Positions 25,869-35,058 are shown, numbered from the stretch's first letter. The stretch is DNA of 64,000 nt from Salipaludibacillus keqinensis (GCF_003226325.1 NZ_PDOD01000002.1:372001-436000); one strand, 5' to 3'. Notes: generated by a model from the sequence alone, not told the origin. Numbers and translations: made by a program.

Positions 25869-25895
25869 ACACCTTCTCCTTTTGAAGTATTTAGA

Positions 25896-27212
25896 TCAAT
25901 TTGCCCGTAATGAAGGTAACCAAGTAACTATTTCCGGGAACAGGATCAAAATAATCACTGCAATCATTTGGATGACAACAACATTGATGACCGATTTATA
26001 CACTTCTTTTAAAGTAACTGAAGAAGGTATAACTCCTTTGATTGTAAATAGTAACATTCCAAATGGAGGGGTCACATTTCCAATACTTAAACAAATTAAT
26101 GCTATAATACCGAACCACACGAGGTCATAACCCAATACTGCAACCACAGGAACAAATAACGGGATCGTAATCATGACGATAGACATAGGTTCAATAAAAG
26201 TGCCTAATAATAGGATGACGAGCAACATAAAAATGATCGTGACTATAGAAGGAATGTCGAGAGCTAAAACCACACTAATTAATCCTCTCGTTGCTCCAGA
26301 AAAGGCAAGTAACTGACTAAAACCCGCAGATGCGGCAAGAATTAATAGAATCATGCTACTAATTTTTAATGTTCCAAGCACAGAGTTCTGAATCATTTTT
26401 TTATTAAATCGACCATAAAACATAGGTAATATAATCGACCCTAAGGCACCAATAGCGGCTGATTCTGTTGGGGTTGCAATTCCAAAGAAAATTAATCCGA
26501 GAACAGTACCAATTAATAGGACTGCGGGTAGAACATATTGGATTAATAATCTGATTCTTTCCTTCCATGTTGAATTATCTATTTCATATCTTGGTGCTAA
26601 GCTTGGATTCTTCACACCTAAGAAAATGTAATAAATTAAGAACATGACCGTAATCATTAAACCTGGAAGAATACCAGCAATCAGTAAATCCCCAACCGAT
26701 ATTTGCCCTACACTACCTAACAAGATCGTAACAGTACTGGGGGGAATGATAATGGCTAATGAACCTGCAGCTAAGATAGGTCCAATAATCATTTTAATGT
26801 GATAACCTCTTCTTAACATTTCAGGAGTCAACGCTGATCCTAGCATGGCTGCATTCGCAACTGCTGAACCACTAAGGGCTGCAAACATTGTACCTGTAAT
26901 ATTGGCTAATATACTAAGTCTGCTGGGGAGCTTTCCTAATAATTTCGAGATCACATCTAACATTTTTAGAACTAAACCTGAATGAAATAATACCTCCCCC
27001 ATTAATATAAATAACGGAATAGGTGTAATACTAAAAGAAGTCATTGAACTAAAAGCGCTGTTGACTAAATTCATAGCGCCAGATGAAAAACCGATAAATA
27101 TAGTAGATAAAATAATGTTGACTGTAATAAATGCGAAAGCGATTGGGACTCCTATTAAAACAAAAAATATGAGTAATACAAAAAACAATAATATAATTGT
27201 GTACCACTCCAT
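25896..27212 (-). CDS. TRAP transporter large permease (DctM)
   Basis: 438 residues with about 12 membrane helices. Typical DctM features are the N-terminal VPIAFAFITVNIIL, ITPIPLFILMGEVLFHSG, SGSAVANAAMLGSALTPEM (about residues 116-134) and AIIIPPSTVTILLG. It forms the sodium-coupled channel that moves the substrate delivered by the DctP protein. GGGGGG precedes the ATG. Follows dctQ by about 58 bp. Confidence 0.95.
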   Translation of the reverse strand: MEWYTIILLFFVLLIFFVLIGVPIAFAFITVNIILSTIFIGFSSGAMNLVNSAFSSMTSFSITPIPLFILMGEVLFHSGLVLKMLDVISKLLGKLPSRLSILANITGTMFAALSGSAVANAAMLGSALTPEMLRRGYHIKMIIGPILAAGSLAIIIPPSTVTILLGSVGQISVGDLLIAGILPGLMITVMFLIYYIFLGVKNPSLAPRYEIDNSTWKERIRLLIQYVLPAVLLIGTVLGLIFFGIATPTESAAIGALGSIILPMFYGRFNKKMIQNSVLGTLKISSMILLILAASAGFSQLLAFSGATRGLISVVLALDIPSIVTIIFMLLVILLLGTFIEPMSIVMITIPLFVPVVAVLGYDLVWFGIIALICLSIGNVTPPFGMLLFTIKGVIPSSVTLKEVYKSVINVVVIQMIAVIILILFPEIVTWLPSLRAN

Positions 27213-27270
27213 AAATTAACCCCCCATCATATGTAGTTCATGTGATCGTCATTTTGTCTTATGATCGGTT

Positions 27271-27828
27271 CTATTGTAATAAGTTATTTACTTGCTCCAA
27301 AGGATCTTCCTCCTCAATCTTCTCTTGAATACCAAAGAGGTTTGTGATGATCATGACTAGAAATCTAACAATTAGGAAAAAGAATCCAATAACCATTGGA
27401 ATGTAAAGCGCGAATCGAGGCCATGGAAAGCTTCCCATGTTTACCGTTCCGTTGTTATAGTGATTGAGTGTAATATTAAAGCTAAACCAAAAGTATATGG
27501 CACATGCAACTCCAGCGATAATAGACACTAAAATGGTATTAAACCTCAACGATTTCCCTTTAAGCTTGTATGTGAAAATATCGACGATAATATGTGCGTT
27601 TTTTCTTAAAACCCATGGAGCGGCTAAAAAAACTGTCCCTAACATCAAGTAACTAGCCAATTCATTTGTCCATAAGATAGAATTATTAAATATCGCTCTG
27701 CTTCCTACACCAATGCAAACTGTCAACAGCATCGAGATGAGAAAAACACCTGAAATAGTTAATAAAATGTTTTCTAACATGGTCACATAACGATTAACTA
27801 CCTTAGTCACTTTTTTGAAGATATCCAT
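27271..27828 (-). CDS. TRAP transporter small permease (DctQ)
   Basis: 185 residues with four membrane helices, the standard DctQ topology, including SRAIFNNSILWTNELASYLML (about residues 44-64) and the RKNAHIIVDIF segment typical of the family. It links the binding protein to the large permease. Starts at ATG 27828 with AGAGGTG upstream. Between the dctP stop and this start lies a stem-loop (27852-27900). Confidence 0.92.
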   Translation of the reverse strand: MDIFKKVTKVVNRYVTMLENILLTISGVFLISMLLTVCIGVGSRAIFNNSILWTNELASYLMLGTVFLAAPWVLRKNAHIIVDIFTYKLKGKSLRFNTILVSIIAGVACAIYFWFSFNITLNHYNNGTVNMGSFPWPRFALYIPMVIGFFFLIVRFLVMIITNLFGIQEKIEEEDPLEQVNNLLQ

Positions 27829-27851
27829 ATTTATATCACCTCTTTAAAGGA

Positions 27852-27900
27852 AGAGCTCTCCTTCGAATAGTTGTATTCATTCTATTGAGGAGAGCACCTC
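27852..27900 (-). promoter_or_regulatory. Intra-operon stem-loop between dctP and dctQ
   Basis: GCTCTCCT (27855-27862) pairs with AGGAGAGC (27888-27895), with further pairing inside the loop and no T-run. Such hairpins after a binding-protein gene usually protect the upstream mRNA, giving more DctP than permease. Role inferred. Confidence 0.55.
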
Positions 27901-27913
27901 AATTAGTTAAGAT

Positions 27914-29020
27914 CTATTGCTTGAAATATTCTTCCATTTCTTCGATATTATCGACTCTTTCGGCCAACCATGCCCACGAGTTCTCTTCAACTAACTCTTC
28001 GAATCGATCAGCATCTTCCAACTCGACATATTGAACTCCTGCCTCTTCCATTTCAATACGTTCTTCTGCCAAAATCTCTTCAACCATATCTCGAGATTCT
28101 AAATAAGCATCAATAGCAGCATTTGTAATAATTTCTTGGAGATCCTCAGGTAAGTCATTCCATACATCTAGATTGGCTAGTATCATTTGGTCTGCTTCAT
28201 TAAAGTAAGGCATAATTTGGCTTCCCGTAATTTCCTGTGCGCCTAATTCTGGCAAGGCGTAATTTGTCCATGCATACCCATCGATTAATCCTCTTTCTAA
28301 TGAACTATAAATTTCCCCTGCTTCGAGAGCAATAGCATTTGCTCCTACAGCTTCGATTACTGGTACATAGTTTGCTGTTCCACGAATATCCAAACCTTCA
28401 AAATCAGCCGTGGAATTTACTTCAATATCTTTACCAACGTGTAAAGCAAAGTTCCCTTTACCAGCTCGTCCAATTGCTTTTGTATTCATCTTTTCTTCGT
28501 GGAATCGACTGATATATTCGATACTGCCTCTTTCCACTTCTTCCTCATATTCAAGTTGAGAAAAACTAAGACCTAATACTTCTGGCACTACGTCTGCATA
28601 ATATGAACCAGCGACCCACCCCATATCAACTGTACCGTTTTGAACAGCTTCCCCTTGAGTAAATGGCGGTATTGCTTCAGGTCCTCCCACATAATCAATC
28701 TGGATCCTACCATCACTTTCTGCTTCCACAATTTCGGTGAAAATAGGAAAACTTAGCATTTGTGGGTTGTCTTCGTCAAGAGAAAGGACAACGCTGAGCG
28801 TATATGTTTCTCCGTCATTTGCAGGCTCATTCGCATTTTCGTTCTCATTTTCGTTTTCATTATTTGCATTCTCGGCAGCAACATTCTCATTTCCATCATT
28901 AGAATTTTCACTTCCATTTGCTTCATCTTCATTGCCTCCACATGCAGACAACAAAAGTACGAACAATACTCCAATGACCATTAAAGTTGCCCATTTACTT
29001 TCCTTCATAAATCTACCCAT
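27914..29020 (-). CDS. TRAP transporter substrate-binding lipoprotein (DctP)
   Basis: 368 residues. Lipoprotein signal with lipobox LLLSACGG (Cys near residue 27), then a low-complexity Asn/Glu linker of about 45 residues that tethers the domain to the membrane, then a DctP fold: PEAIPPFTQGEAVQNGTVDM, GNFALHVGKDIEV, DIRGTANYVPVIEAVGANAI (with the substrate-binding Arg) and YSSLERGLIDGYAW. It captures an organic acid outside the cell. The ATG at 29020 follows AAGGAGG. The C-terminal region is strongly acidic. Confidence 0.93.
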   Translation of the reverse strand: MGRFMKESKWATLMVIGVLFVLLLSACGGNEDEANGSENSNDGNENVAAENANNENENENENANEPANDGETYTLSVVLSLDEDNPQMLSFPIFTEIVEAESDGRIQIDYVGGPEAIPPFTQGEAVQNGTVDMGWVAGSYYADVVPEVLGLSFSQLEYEEEVERGSIEYISRFHEEKMNTKAIGRAGKGNFALHVGKDIEVNSTADFEGLDIRGTANYVPVIEAVGANAIALEAGEIYSSLERGLIDGYAWTNYALPELGAQEITGSQIMPYFNEADQMILANLDVWNDLPEDLQEIITNAAIDAYLESRDMVEEILAEERIEMEEAGVQYVELEDADRFEELVEENSWAWLAERVDNIEEMEEYFKQ

Positions 29021-29076
29021 AATAAGATTTCCTCCTTTTAATAAATACATATTTAAATTAAAATCTTAAATAAATA

Positions 29077-29090
29077 AGTAAACGCTTTCA
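29077..29090. promoter_or_regulatory. Candidate cre (CcpA) site upstream of dctP
   Basis: AGTAAACGCTTTCA fits TGWAANCGNTNWCA at 13 of 14 positions, 57 bp before the dctP start and in the gap after the aldehyde dehydrogenase gene. Suggests an internal, glucose-repressed promoter for dctPQM. Confidence 0.6.
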
Positions 29091-29118
29091 TAAATCCAAA
29101 TAATTTTGCTCGTTCACT

Positions 29119-30534
29119 TTATAAATTCATCACTACAGTTTTAATCTCCGTCATTTCGTCCATTGTAAATTTCGGGCCTTCTCTACCTATTCCACTATTC
29201 TTCACTCCCCCGTAAGGCATTAAGTCTGCTCGATACGTGCTTCCATCATTGATAATCACACCTCCCGTATGCAATTTCTTAACAGCATACATCGCAGTAT
29301 CTATGCTGCTAGTATAAATTCCGGATTGAAGGCCATAGTCACTATTATTAGCCGCTGTAATCGCCTCATCTATGTCAATAAAAGGAAGAAGAATCATGAC
29401 AGGACCAAAGATTTCCTCGCATACGACTTTCATTTTTGCATTTGCTTTAGAAATGACTGTAGGCTCTATAAAGGCTCCATCTTGTTTTCCGCCAACAAGT
29501 AATTCTGCACCCTCTGCGACGGCTTCATCAATCCAACTTTTAATACGATCCGCTTCTGCTTTACTAATTAGTGGTCCAATACCAGTCTCTTCATCTAATG
29601 GATTTCCCATTTTAACTTTTTTAACTTCTTCGATCAAAATCCTTTGAAAAGAACCCATGACTTCCTGATGAACATAAATACGTTGAGCAGAAATACAAGC
29701 TTGTCCAGCGTTAGACAATCCCCATTTTGCTAAAGATGTTGCCGCTTTCTCAATATTGGCATCTTTACAAACGATATTGGGAGAATTATTACCTAACTCT
29801 AATGAAACATTTCTAAATCCACTTTTTTCTTTTATAAACATTCCTACTTTCGGCCCTCCAGTAAAGGTATATTTGTCAATTCTTTTATCCTCTAATAACC
29901 AATTACCTACCTTAGATCCTGGACCAGTGACTAAATTTAGATAGCCCGCTGGCAAACCTGCTTCTACTAAAATATCGAATAGCATGTGAGCATTTATTGG
30001 TGTATCTGAAGAAGGTTTCCAAACGATTGTATTTCCTGCAGCGATAGCTGGACCTAATTTATGACAAGCTAAATTGAGTGGTACATTAAACGGTGTGATG
30101 GCACAGACAACCCCAACCGGGACACGGATATAAAAGCCGAATTTATTCTCACTATCAGGACTTGCTGATAAGGGAATAACTTCTCCACCAACTCGTTTCG
30201 CTTCTTCCGCTGACAACATTAACGTTTGAATTGCCCGATCCACTTCTACTCGTGCCTCACGAATTGGTTTACCAACTTCTTTAGCAAGAACGTCAGCTAA
30301 TGTTTCTTTTCGTTCTTTAACGAGATCTGACGCCCGTTTAAGTATTTCATACCTTTTATAAGGAGATAAAGAATCCACCTGAAACGTTTCATACGCTATC
30401 TTTATCGCATGTTTTATATCTTCTTTAGAGGCAACAGAGATATGACCGATCGTTTCGCCAGTAAATTTATTTTTTACTTCTGTCGTTTCCTCAGTCACAT
30501 GATTATTGACGCCAATTCTAAGCCCATAATTCAT
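29119..30534 (-). CDS. NAD(P)-dependent aldehyde dehydrogenase
   Basis: 471 residues of the ALDH superfamily: cofactor segment ITPFNVPLNLACHKLGPAIA and VWKPSS, the FTGGPKVG loop, catalytic Glu in LELGNNSPNIV, catalytic Cys in SNAGQACISAQR, and EEIFGPVM near the C-terminus. It resembles the lactaldehyde/benzaldehyde dehydrogenase branch; the substrate is presumably an aldehyde of the pathway. The ATG at 30534 has AGGAGG eight bases upstream; the GTG at 30543 is too close to that site. Same transcript as the upstream dehydrogenase and CMD gene. Confidence 0.92.
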   Translation of the reverse strand: MNYGLRIGVNNHVTEETTEVKNKFTGETIGHISVASKEDIKHAIKIAYETFQVDSLSPYKRYEILKRASDLVKERKETLADVLAKEVGKPIREARVEVDRAIQTLMLSAEEAKRVGGEVIPLSASPDSENKFGFYIRVPVGVVCAITPFNVPLNLACHKLGPAIAAGNTIVWKPSSDTPINAHMLFDILVEAGLPAGYLNLVTGPGSKVGNWLLEDKRIDKYTFTGGPKVGMFIKEKSGFRNVSLELGNNSPNIVCKDANIEKAATSLAKWGLSNAGQACISAQRIYVHQEVMGSFQRILIEEVKKVKMGNPLDEETGIGPLISKAEADRIKSWIDEAVAEGAELLVGGKQDGAFIEPTVISKANAKMKVVCEEIFGPVMILLPFIDIDEAITAANNSDYGLQSGIYTSSIDTAMYAVKKLHTGGVIINDGSTYRADLMPYGGVKNSGIGREGPKFTMDEMTEIKTVVMNL

Positions 30535-30558
30535 TACATACACCTCCTCTCCCTACTT

Positions 30559-31470
30559 TTACTCTCCGTCTAATTCTCCCACTTCAATATCAGCCCATTT
30601 TTCAAAGTGATTGATAATTCTCGTATAGTCTTCTTCTCCATTTCCTTGAGTAATCGAATAACGCCAAAAATGAGTAATGTGTTGACCTAAAAACATAGGT
30701 ACTTCCATTTTCTCAGCTAATTCCATACACAATTTCATGTCTTTATAAGCTAAATTCGTCGAAAATCCATAATCAAACTTTCTATTAATCACAGATTTCT
30801 TAAATTTATCTTCCGTAGCTGAATTTCTTCCACTACTTACATTTAAGATGTCAATCATTGTATTAGGATCTAACCCAGCTTTTACACCTAAAACCATTGC
30901 TTCAGAAGTCAGTGCTAGAGCAGAAGAAGAAAGTAGATTATTAATAACTTTAATAACTTGACCTTGTCCAATTTGATCACCAGCATACATCACCTTGCTT
31001 CCGATCAGCTTTAACATTTCATAGTGTTCCTCAAACAATTTTTTTTCTCCAGCAACCATTAAAGCAAGGGTTCCTTTTTCTGCACCAGAGACACCCCCAC
31101 TTACAGGTGAATCCAAAACTTTAATCCCTTTCTTAAGAAAAGCTTCTCCAACTTCCGCAGAAACATCTTTTCCAGAAGTGGATAAATCAATATACGTACT
31201 CACTTTGTTCCCGGAAATAATTCCATCCTCTCCCAACGCTACTTTTTTCACTACTTGAGGAGTTGGAAGACTAACTAAAACGATATCCGCCTGATCGGCC
31301 ACATCTTTTGGAGAACTTGCAATGCCCACGTTATCTTCTTTAAAATCATCTAATATTGAGCGATTAATATCGTATAATTTTATTTCGTATTGATTTCTTA
31401 TTAAATGCTTTGCCATATGGTACCCCATATTACCTAAGCCAATAAATCCTAAGACTTTTTTACTTGTCAT
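30559..31470 (-). CDS. 3-hydroxyisobutyrate dehydrogenase family oxidoreductase
   Basis: 303 residues, beta-hydroxyacid dehydrogenase family: NAD(P)-binding GFIGLGNMGYHMAKHL (about residues 8-23), substrate-binding DSPVSGGVSGAEKGTL (about 121-136) and the catalytic lysine region GQVIKVINNLL. Members oxidise 3-hydroxyisobutyrate, tartronate semialdehyde and similar hydroxyacids. Together with the neighbouring aldehyde dehydrogenase it suggests oxidation of a short hydroxyacid, but the substrate is unknown. GGAGGG precedes the ATG. Confidence 0.92.
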   Translation of the reverse strand: MTSKKVLGFIGLGNMGYHMAKHLIRNQYEIKLYDINRSILDDFKEDNVGIASSPKDVADQADIVLVSLPTPQVVKKVALGEDGIISGNKVSTYIDLSTSGKDVSAEVGEAFLKKGIKVLDSPVSGGVSGAEKGTLALMVAGEKKLFEEHYEMLKLIGSKVMYAGDQIGQGQVIKVINNLLSSSALALTSEAMVLGVKAGLDPNTMIDILNVSSGRNSATEDKFKKSVINRKFDYGFSTNLAYKDMKLCMELAEKMEVPMFLGQHITHFWRYSITQGNGEEDYTRIINHFEKWADIEVGELDGE

Positions 31471-31499
31471 CCTTTTCCCTCCAAAACGGTCCCAAATTT

Positions 31500-31874
31500 T
31501 TAGTCATTTAAATCTTTAATCACTTCATTCGCCACTCGAAAACTATCTACAGCTGCCGGAACCCCACAATAGATAGCTACTTGAAGTAATATTTCTTGTA
31601 CTTCCTTTTTAGTGACACCATTACGCAAAGCACCAGCGGTATGAATTTTTAATTCGTTAGGACGATTTAAGGCTGCCAACATGGCAATATTAATCATACT
31701 TCGATGTCTTCTTTCAAGACCGGGACGTGTCCATATCTCACCCCAACAGTATTCCGTCACTAACTCCTGCATATCCATGTTGAATTCATTTGCATTAGAC
31801 AATGACTTCTCGACCCATTCTTCTCCTAGAACTTCTTTTCTTACTTTTAATCCTTTTTCGAATAATTCACTCAC
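31500..31874 (-). CDS. PcaC-like carboxymuconolactone decarboxylase family protein
   Basis: 124 residues, a single CMD domain close to 4-carboxymuconolactone decarboxylase: EYCWGEIWTRPGLERRHRSM (about residues 42-61), AALNRPNELKIHTAGALRNG (about 67-86) and QVAIYCGVPAAVDSFRVANE (about 99-118). PcaC decarboxylates a lactone of the protocatechuate branch of the beta-ketoadipate pathway, but no other pca gene is visible, so another lactone or keto-acid substrate is likely. GTG start with AAGGAGAT upstream. First gene of the island's transcript, with a cre-like site before it. Confidence 0.88.
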   Translation of the reverse strand: MSELFEKGLKVRKEVLGEEWVEKSLSNANEFNMDMQELVTEYCWGEIWTRPGLERRHRSMINIAMLAALNRPNELKIHTAGALRNGVTKKEVQEILLQVAIYCGVPAAVDSFRVANEVIKDLND

Positions 31875-31943
31875 ATTACCATCTCCTTTATATAATATAT
31901 TGTCGACAATCTATAATTTGAGTATATATCTCCTCCTTCAAAA

Positions 31944-31957
31944 AGTAAACGCTTTTA
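31944..31957. promoter_or_regulatory. Candidate cre (CcpA) site upstream of the catabolic operon
   Basis: AGTAAACGCTTTTA matches the cre consensus at 12 of 14 positions, about 70 bp before the PcaC-like gene. It shares its first 12 bases with the site at 29077. Confidence 0.55.
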
Positions 31958-32061
31958 TTCTAAATTTTCTAAATTTTTCGCCTCTATCGCTCTTCTCTTA
32001 TGGTACAAGTGCATTTTAGCTACATAGGAAATGTTTCCATCATGAGTAAACGATCTAATAC

Positions 32062-32088
32062 GCCTCTAGTTTTAAAAAAACTAGAGGC
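32062..32088. terminator. Bidirectional terminator
   Basis: Stem GCCTCTAGTTT / AAACTAGAGGC with A- and T-rich loop and flanks, separating the catabolic island from the following accessory region. Confidence 0.8.
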
Positions 32089-32149
32089 CAACTTTACTTT
32101 ATGTATAGGAGCAAATCAAATAAACAATACGAGATTGGTAAAAGAAATA

Positions 32150-32318
32150 TTAACGTAATACCAAACCACTTTGACTTAAATATATTTTGCATCCTATATC
32201 ATCAGTTCTATCCTTTTGTGTCTTTGCAATAATTAATGGTGAAAATATAATCAATAACAGCAATAATGTTCCAATGGGACTGAGCCAATCAAGCCATTTT
32301 TTAAGTACAAGTGTTCAA
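32150..32318 (-). pseudogene. Remnant of a small membrane protein without start codon
   Basis: A minus-strand frame reads a hydrophobic helix (LSPIGTLLLLLIIFSPLIIA) followed by a charged tail ending GLVLR and a stop, but an in-frame stop precedes it and no start codon with a ribosome site exists. It may be a decayed small gene; chance cannot be excluded. Otherwise the stretch 32089-32358 shows nothing. Confidence 0.25.
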
Positions 32319-32358
32319 AATGGCATTAGTCTCCGATTTCACCGGTAACCTCCGTAGC

Positions 32359-32823
32359 TCAAATACTTAGAGTATTTTTAATTTGGTTAAAGTGGTGGTG
32401 ATCATGCTCAGTTAATCCTTTAAAATACTCATACAAAGATAATGTAGTTTTTCCGATTGTGAAGTTTCTCTCCCAATTTTCATCCGAAAGTTCTTCAATT
32501 GCATTACATAGTTCAACTCTTGTAGTAATAAATTTATCTATTGTTATCTGCTGAACTTCTTCCCTTGCTTTTGATGCAGATCTATTATTTGTTTCTTTCG
32601 CATCTGGTCCTTTAGGTAGTTCTTCTGCAGATAATAGGTAAGGTATTCGTTGATGTATTACAAATTCATCCCAAGGTCTAAAGTGACCTATTATTTCAGC
32701 AACGGTCCATTTTCCTTTGCCTACTGGTGTTCTCCATTCATTCTCACTTAGGGTATTTAAAGATTTTACAAATGATATTGATTGTTTATAATGTGCTGTA
32801 ATTTCTAGCTTATGTTTGTTCAC
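32359..32823 (-). CDS. DinB family protein
   Basis: 154 residues, a four-helix-bundle DinB/YfiT-like protein. Conserved elements: GKWTVAEIIGHFRPWDEFV (about residues 36-54, with a metal-ligand His) and GLTEHDHHHFNQIKN at the C-terminus, which supplies two more histidines. Many members are metal-dependent thiol transferases acting in stress or xenobiotic defence. I start at the GTG at 32823 (MNKHKLEITAHYKQS), with AGGTGG upstream; this gives the usual family length, whereas the ATG at 32904 adds 27 residues without family character. Confidence 0.8.
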   Translation of the reverse strand: MNKHKLEITAHYKQSISFVKSLNTLSENEWRTPVGKGKWTVAEIIGHFRPWDEFVIHQRIPYLLSAEELPKGPDAKETNNRSASKAREEVQQITIDKFITTRVELCNAIEELSDENWERNFTIGKTTLSLYEYFKGLTEHDHHHFNQIKNTLSI

Positions 32824-32924
32824 TAAACCACCTACTTTGTATTTTTGTAAGACCTGAAATTTCAAGGATTGAACTTCTGACACCACTGGTAGTAAATATT
32901 CCATCTGTAAAAAATCCTATTGAA

Positions 32925-33059
32925 TTACTTGTCCATTAGCTTTCCAGCGATTAATCCTAATAAGACATTTGTTATCACTAATGACAGATTTCCAGAAACT
33001 AGAATGGTAAGTACCCCTGCTATGATTCCATACGACAAAGCATTAGCATTATACTTCAT
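32925..33059 (-). CDS. Small hydrophobic protein (44 aa)
   Basis: 44 residues, MKYNANALSYGIIAGVLTIL then a second hydrophobic stretch (NVLLGLIAGKLMDK). Two short membrane helices are likely. AAAGGAG lies eight bases before the ATG at 33059. It lies between the DinB and GNAT genes on the same strand. Not recognised; too short for reliable comparison, but the ribosome site and composition support it. Confidence 0.5.
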   Translation of the reverse strand: MKYNANALSYGIIAGVLTILVSGNLSLVITNVLLGLIAGKLMDK

Positions 33060-33182
33060 TAAAGATTCTCCTTTCTAATTCATGAGCACCGAAATAAAAA
33101 AAGCGAATAAGAACTTAATTCCACCTTAGCTTCACAGTTACGAATTGACAAGGTCTCCGTTATCGAAATAATTAATCTTTTT

Positions 33183-33653
33183 TCAACACACTTTTTTATA
33201 AAAAATAAGGGTCGTGTGATCGTTTAACTTCTTGCTAACCCCTGTTTTGATATAGCCCATTTTTTCATAGAGATGACAATTCCGTTCTTCTTCTAATAAT
33301 GTAGCCAATTCCCAAGATGTTGCTTGCGGGAACAATTCCTCAATTAAATGGATAGCCTTCTGAGCAATTCCTTCCCCCTGGTAAGCTGGTAAAATAAACA
33401 TCGGACTGATCCAAAACTGACAGTCTATTTTCCACTTTACACAAATCGCTCCTACGAATTTGTTGTCAGCTACTATTTTATAAAAACCGCCGTTGGGGTG
33501 TTTAATTCTTTGGATTACTTTTTCAATATCTTCATTAGCTGGATTGGTTTCAAGATCTTTATACTTGTTTAACAATGGTAAAAAAGCCTTCACTTGAATA
33601 TCTAATATAGCTTGTGCATCATTCACTGTTGCTTTTTCTAACCTAACCTCCAT
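33183..33653 (-). CDS. GNAT family N-acetyltransferase
   Basis: 156 residues with a GNAT fold: MEVRLEKATVNDAQAILDIQ at the start, the acetyl-CoA loop ILPAYQGEGIAQKAIHLIEE (about residues 87-106) and EKMGYIKTGVSKKL near the end. It probably acetylates a small molecule or a protein terminus; the substrate is unknown. ATG preceded by AGGTGAAGG. Single gene among accessory genes. Confidence 0.85.
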   Translation of the reverse strand: MEVRLEKATVNDAQAILDIQVKAFLPLLNKYKDLETNPANEDIEKVIQRIKHPNGGFYKIVADNKFVGAICVKWKIDCQFWISPMFILPAYQGEGIAQKAIHLIEELFPQATSWELATLLEEERNCHLYEKMGYIKTGVSKKLNDHTTLIFYKKVC

Positions 33654-33737
33654 ACCTTCACCTACTAATATTTATATTGGTGACGAAATTCTATGAATAA
33701 ATATTTCTGCTCTTTGTAGTTATATTGATTATTTGAT

Positions 33738-34568
33738 TCAATTTTTCGGTCTTAAAAACAATGATTTATCTATCACTGAAGATAAATCGATTTGAGGGTG
33801 TTCCATTTGTATAAGCTCGTAAACTTCTCGAATTATTCTTTCTAAATTTTTTATTGAATCGGAAGGGTCTTCTAAAAACGTGGAACCTAGGCGATGGACG
33901 GTATTTGTCGGTGTCATCTCCATTGATTCCAGAGTTTGTTTTTGCCATTTAAACGCAGGGTGATGAACGTAAAGACGGTTTAAACCAAACAGCATTCCCA
34001 TGATATTTGTTTGCACATCCACCATAACCTTATAAAGCATCAACCAATCTTCCCGATCAAGCAACGCCAAACGATTATTCCATCTGTTCCCTAAAAGGAT
34101 ATTGTCTTTTATCATAGCTAGACTTAACTCAGTAGGATAGTGATGAGTTCTTTTTTTCATAGGATTAATAACCAAATCACCACTAAGTGACACTCCATAA
34201 TGCACTGCCGCAACGAGACACTGTTTATCTAAATTTGTATCAAAAGATAAAAGAACGTCATCGATCACTTGGTTAATGGTGTCGGTTAGAAAATTACTTA
34301 TTTCCAGCTTGATGCCTTGGGTTATATACGTTTCAGACCATTCCTCATCTTCATAGGTGTGAAAATCGATGATATCCCCTTCCACTTTTTCGATTGACGC
34401 TAACCTATCCTCGTCTGTTGGGGAGTCCTTCCAAAAAACAAACAGTTCAATATCTGAATATTGATCATTCCAGTTCCTCGCTACAGAACCACCTAATAAG
34501 ACAGCTTCAACTTTTCGATTTTTTTCATAAACTTTTGCTATATCTGAGGCCATGTTATTTAACTCCAC
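33738..34568 (-). CDS. Nucleotidyltransferase-fold protein
   Basis: 276 residues. The polymerase-beta-type nucleotidyltransferase motif is AVLLGGSVARNWNDQYSDIE (about residues 22-41), giving the GGS and the D-x-E/D pair; a third acidic residue lies near DIIDFHTYEDEE. The rest is helical and resembles aminoglycoside adenylyltransferase-like or HEPN-like helical regions, but no resistance family is recognised. GTG start with AGGGAG upstream. A 22-nt element shared with the gene at 38273-39121 lies about 90 bp upstream (34656-34677). Confidence 0.78.
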   Translation of the reverse strand: MELNNMASDIAKVYEKNRKVEAVLLGGSVARNWNDQYSDIELFVFWKDSPTDEDRLASIEKVEGDIIDFHTYEDEEWSETYITQGIKLEISNFLTDTINQVIDDVLLSFDTNLDKQCLVAAVHYGVSLSGDLVINPMKKRTHHYPTELSLAMIKDNILLGNRWNNRLALLDREDWLMLYKVMVDVQTNIMGMLFGLNRLYVHHPAFKWQKQTLESMEMTPTNTVHRLGSTFLEDPSDSIKNLERIIREVYELIQMEHPQIDLSSVIDKSLFLRPKN

Positions 34569-34655
34569 TAAACTACTCCCTCTATAAGTATTATTGTTAA
34601 ACTAATACACTATCTATTTAAGGAAAAAATCATAGATTTCTAGGTTATCCACCAT

Positions 34656-34677
34656 CATATTAACATAAATTTTCCAT
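34656..34677 (-). promoter_or_regulatory. 22-nt element shared with 39232-39253
   Basis: CATATTAACATAAATTTTCCAT as read on the plus strand, identical at 39232-39253. Each copy lies about 90-110 bp before the start of a minus-strand nucleotidyltransferase gene, and a shorter form (TTAACATAAATT) lies about 40 bp before the kinase gene at 47522-48081. Likely a shared promoter or operator. Confidence 0.5.
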
Positions 34678-35058
34678 TATTTTCGGAATTTCAACGACTC
34701 GATTTGACTCTGCCCCCCTTTTATATAAATAAAATAGAGAACAAATTCGATTTATTCTACCTAGAGATATTGGCTATAAAATCAATGCTTTCAGGCGTGA
34801 GCTACGCCCCTTTCATGGTCAGAAAGAAAGTCATTCCTTTGCAAATAACCGGCTTGTTAAAAGTGCCCGGGCAAAGGAATATAACTACCAGTTTCATAAA
34901 TAAAAACCTCTACCCCAAAACAAAAAGGAATAAAGGTCTTTGCCACGCTGCCAGCCTATTAACCAATATAAGAAGTGAAACCAACTACAGACCAAGCAAG
35001 TCTGTTGCATTTATGAGAGTGAATCACTAAAACAAGTACACCACCGTACTTACAAAAC
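34678..35058. other. Region without a convincing gene
   Basis: About 380 bp. A plus-strand frame of 108 codons (34704-35030) has no ribosome site and no domain character. On the minus strand a 31-codon frame (34802-34897) has only a weak ribosome site. I see nothing I would call a gene. Confidence 0.35.

Noticed and set aside
34704-35030. A 108-codon plus-strand gene
   Set aside because: No ribosome site, odd composition and no recognisable pattern.
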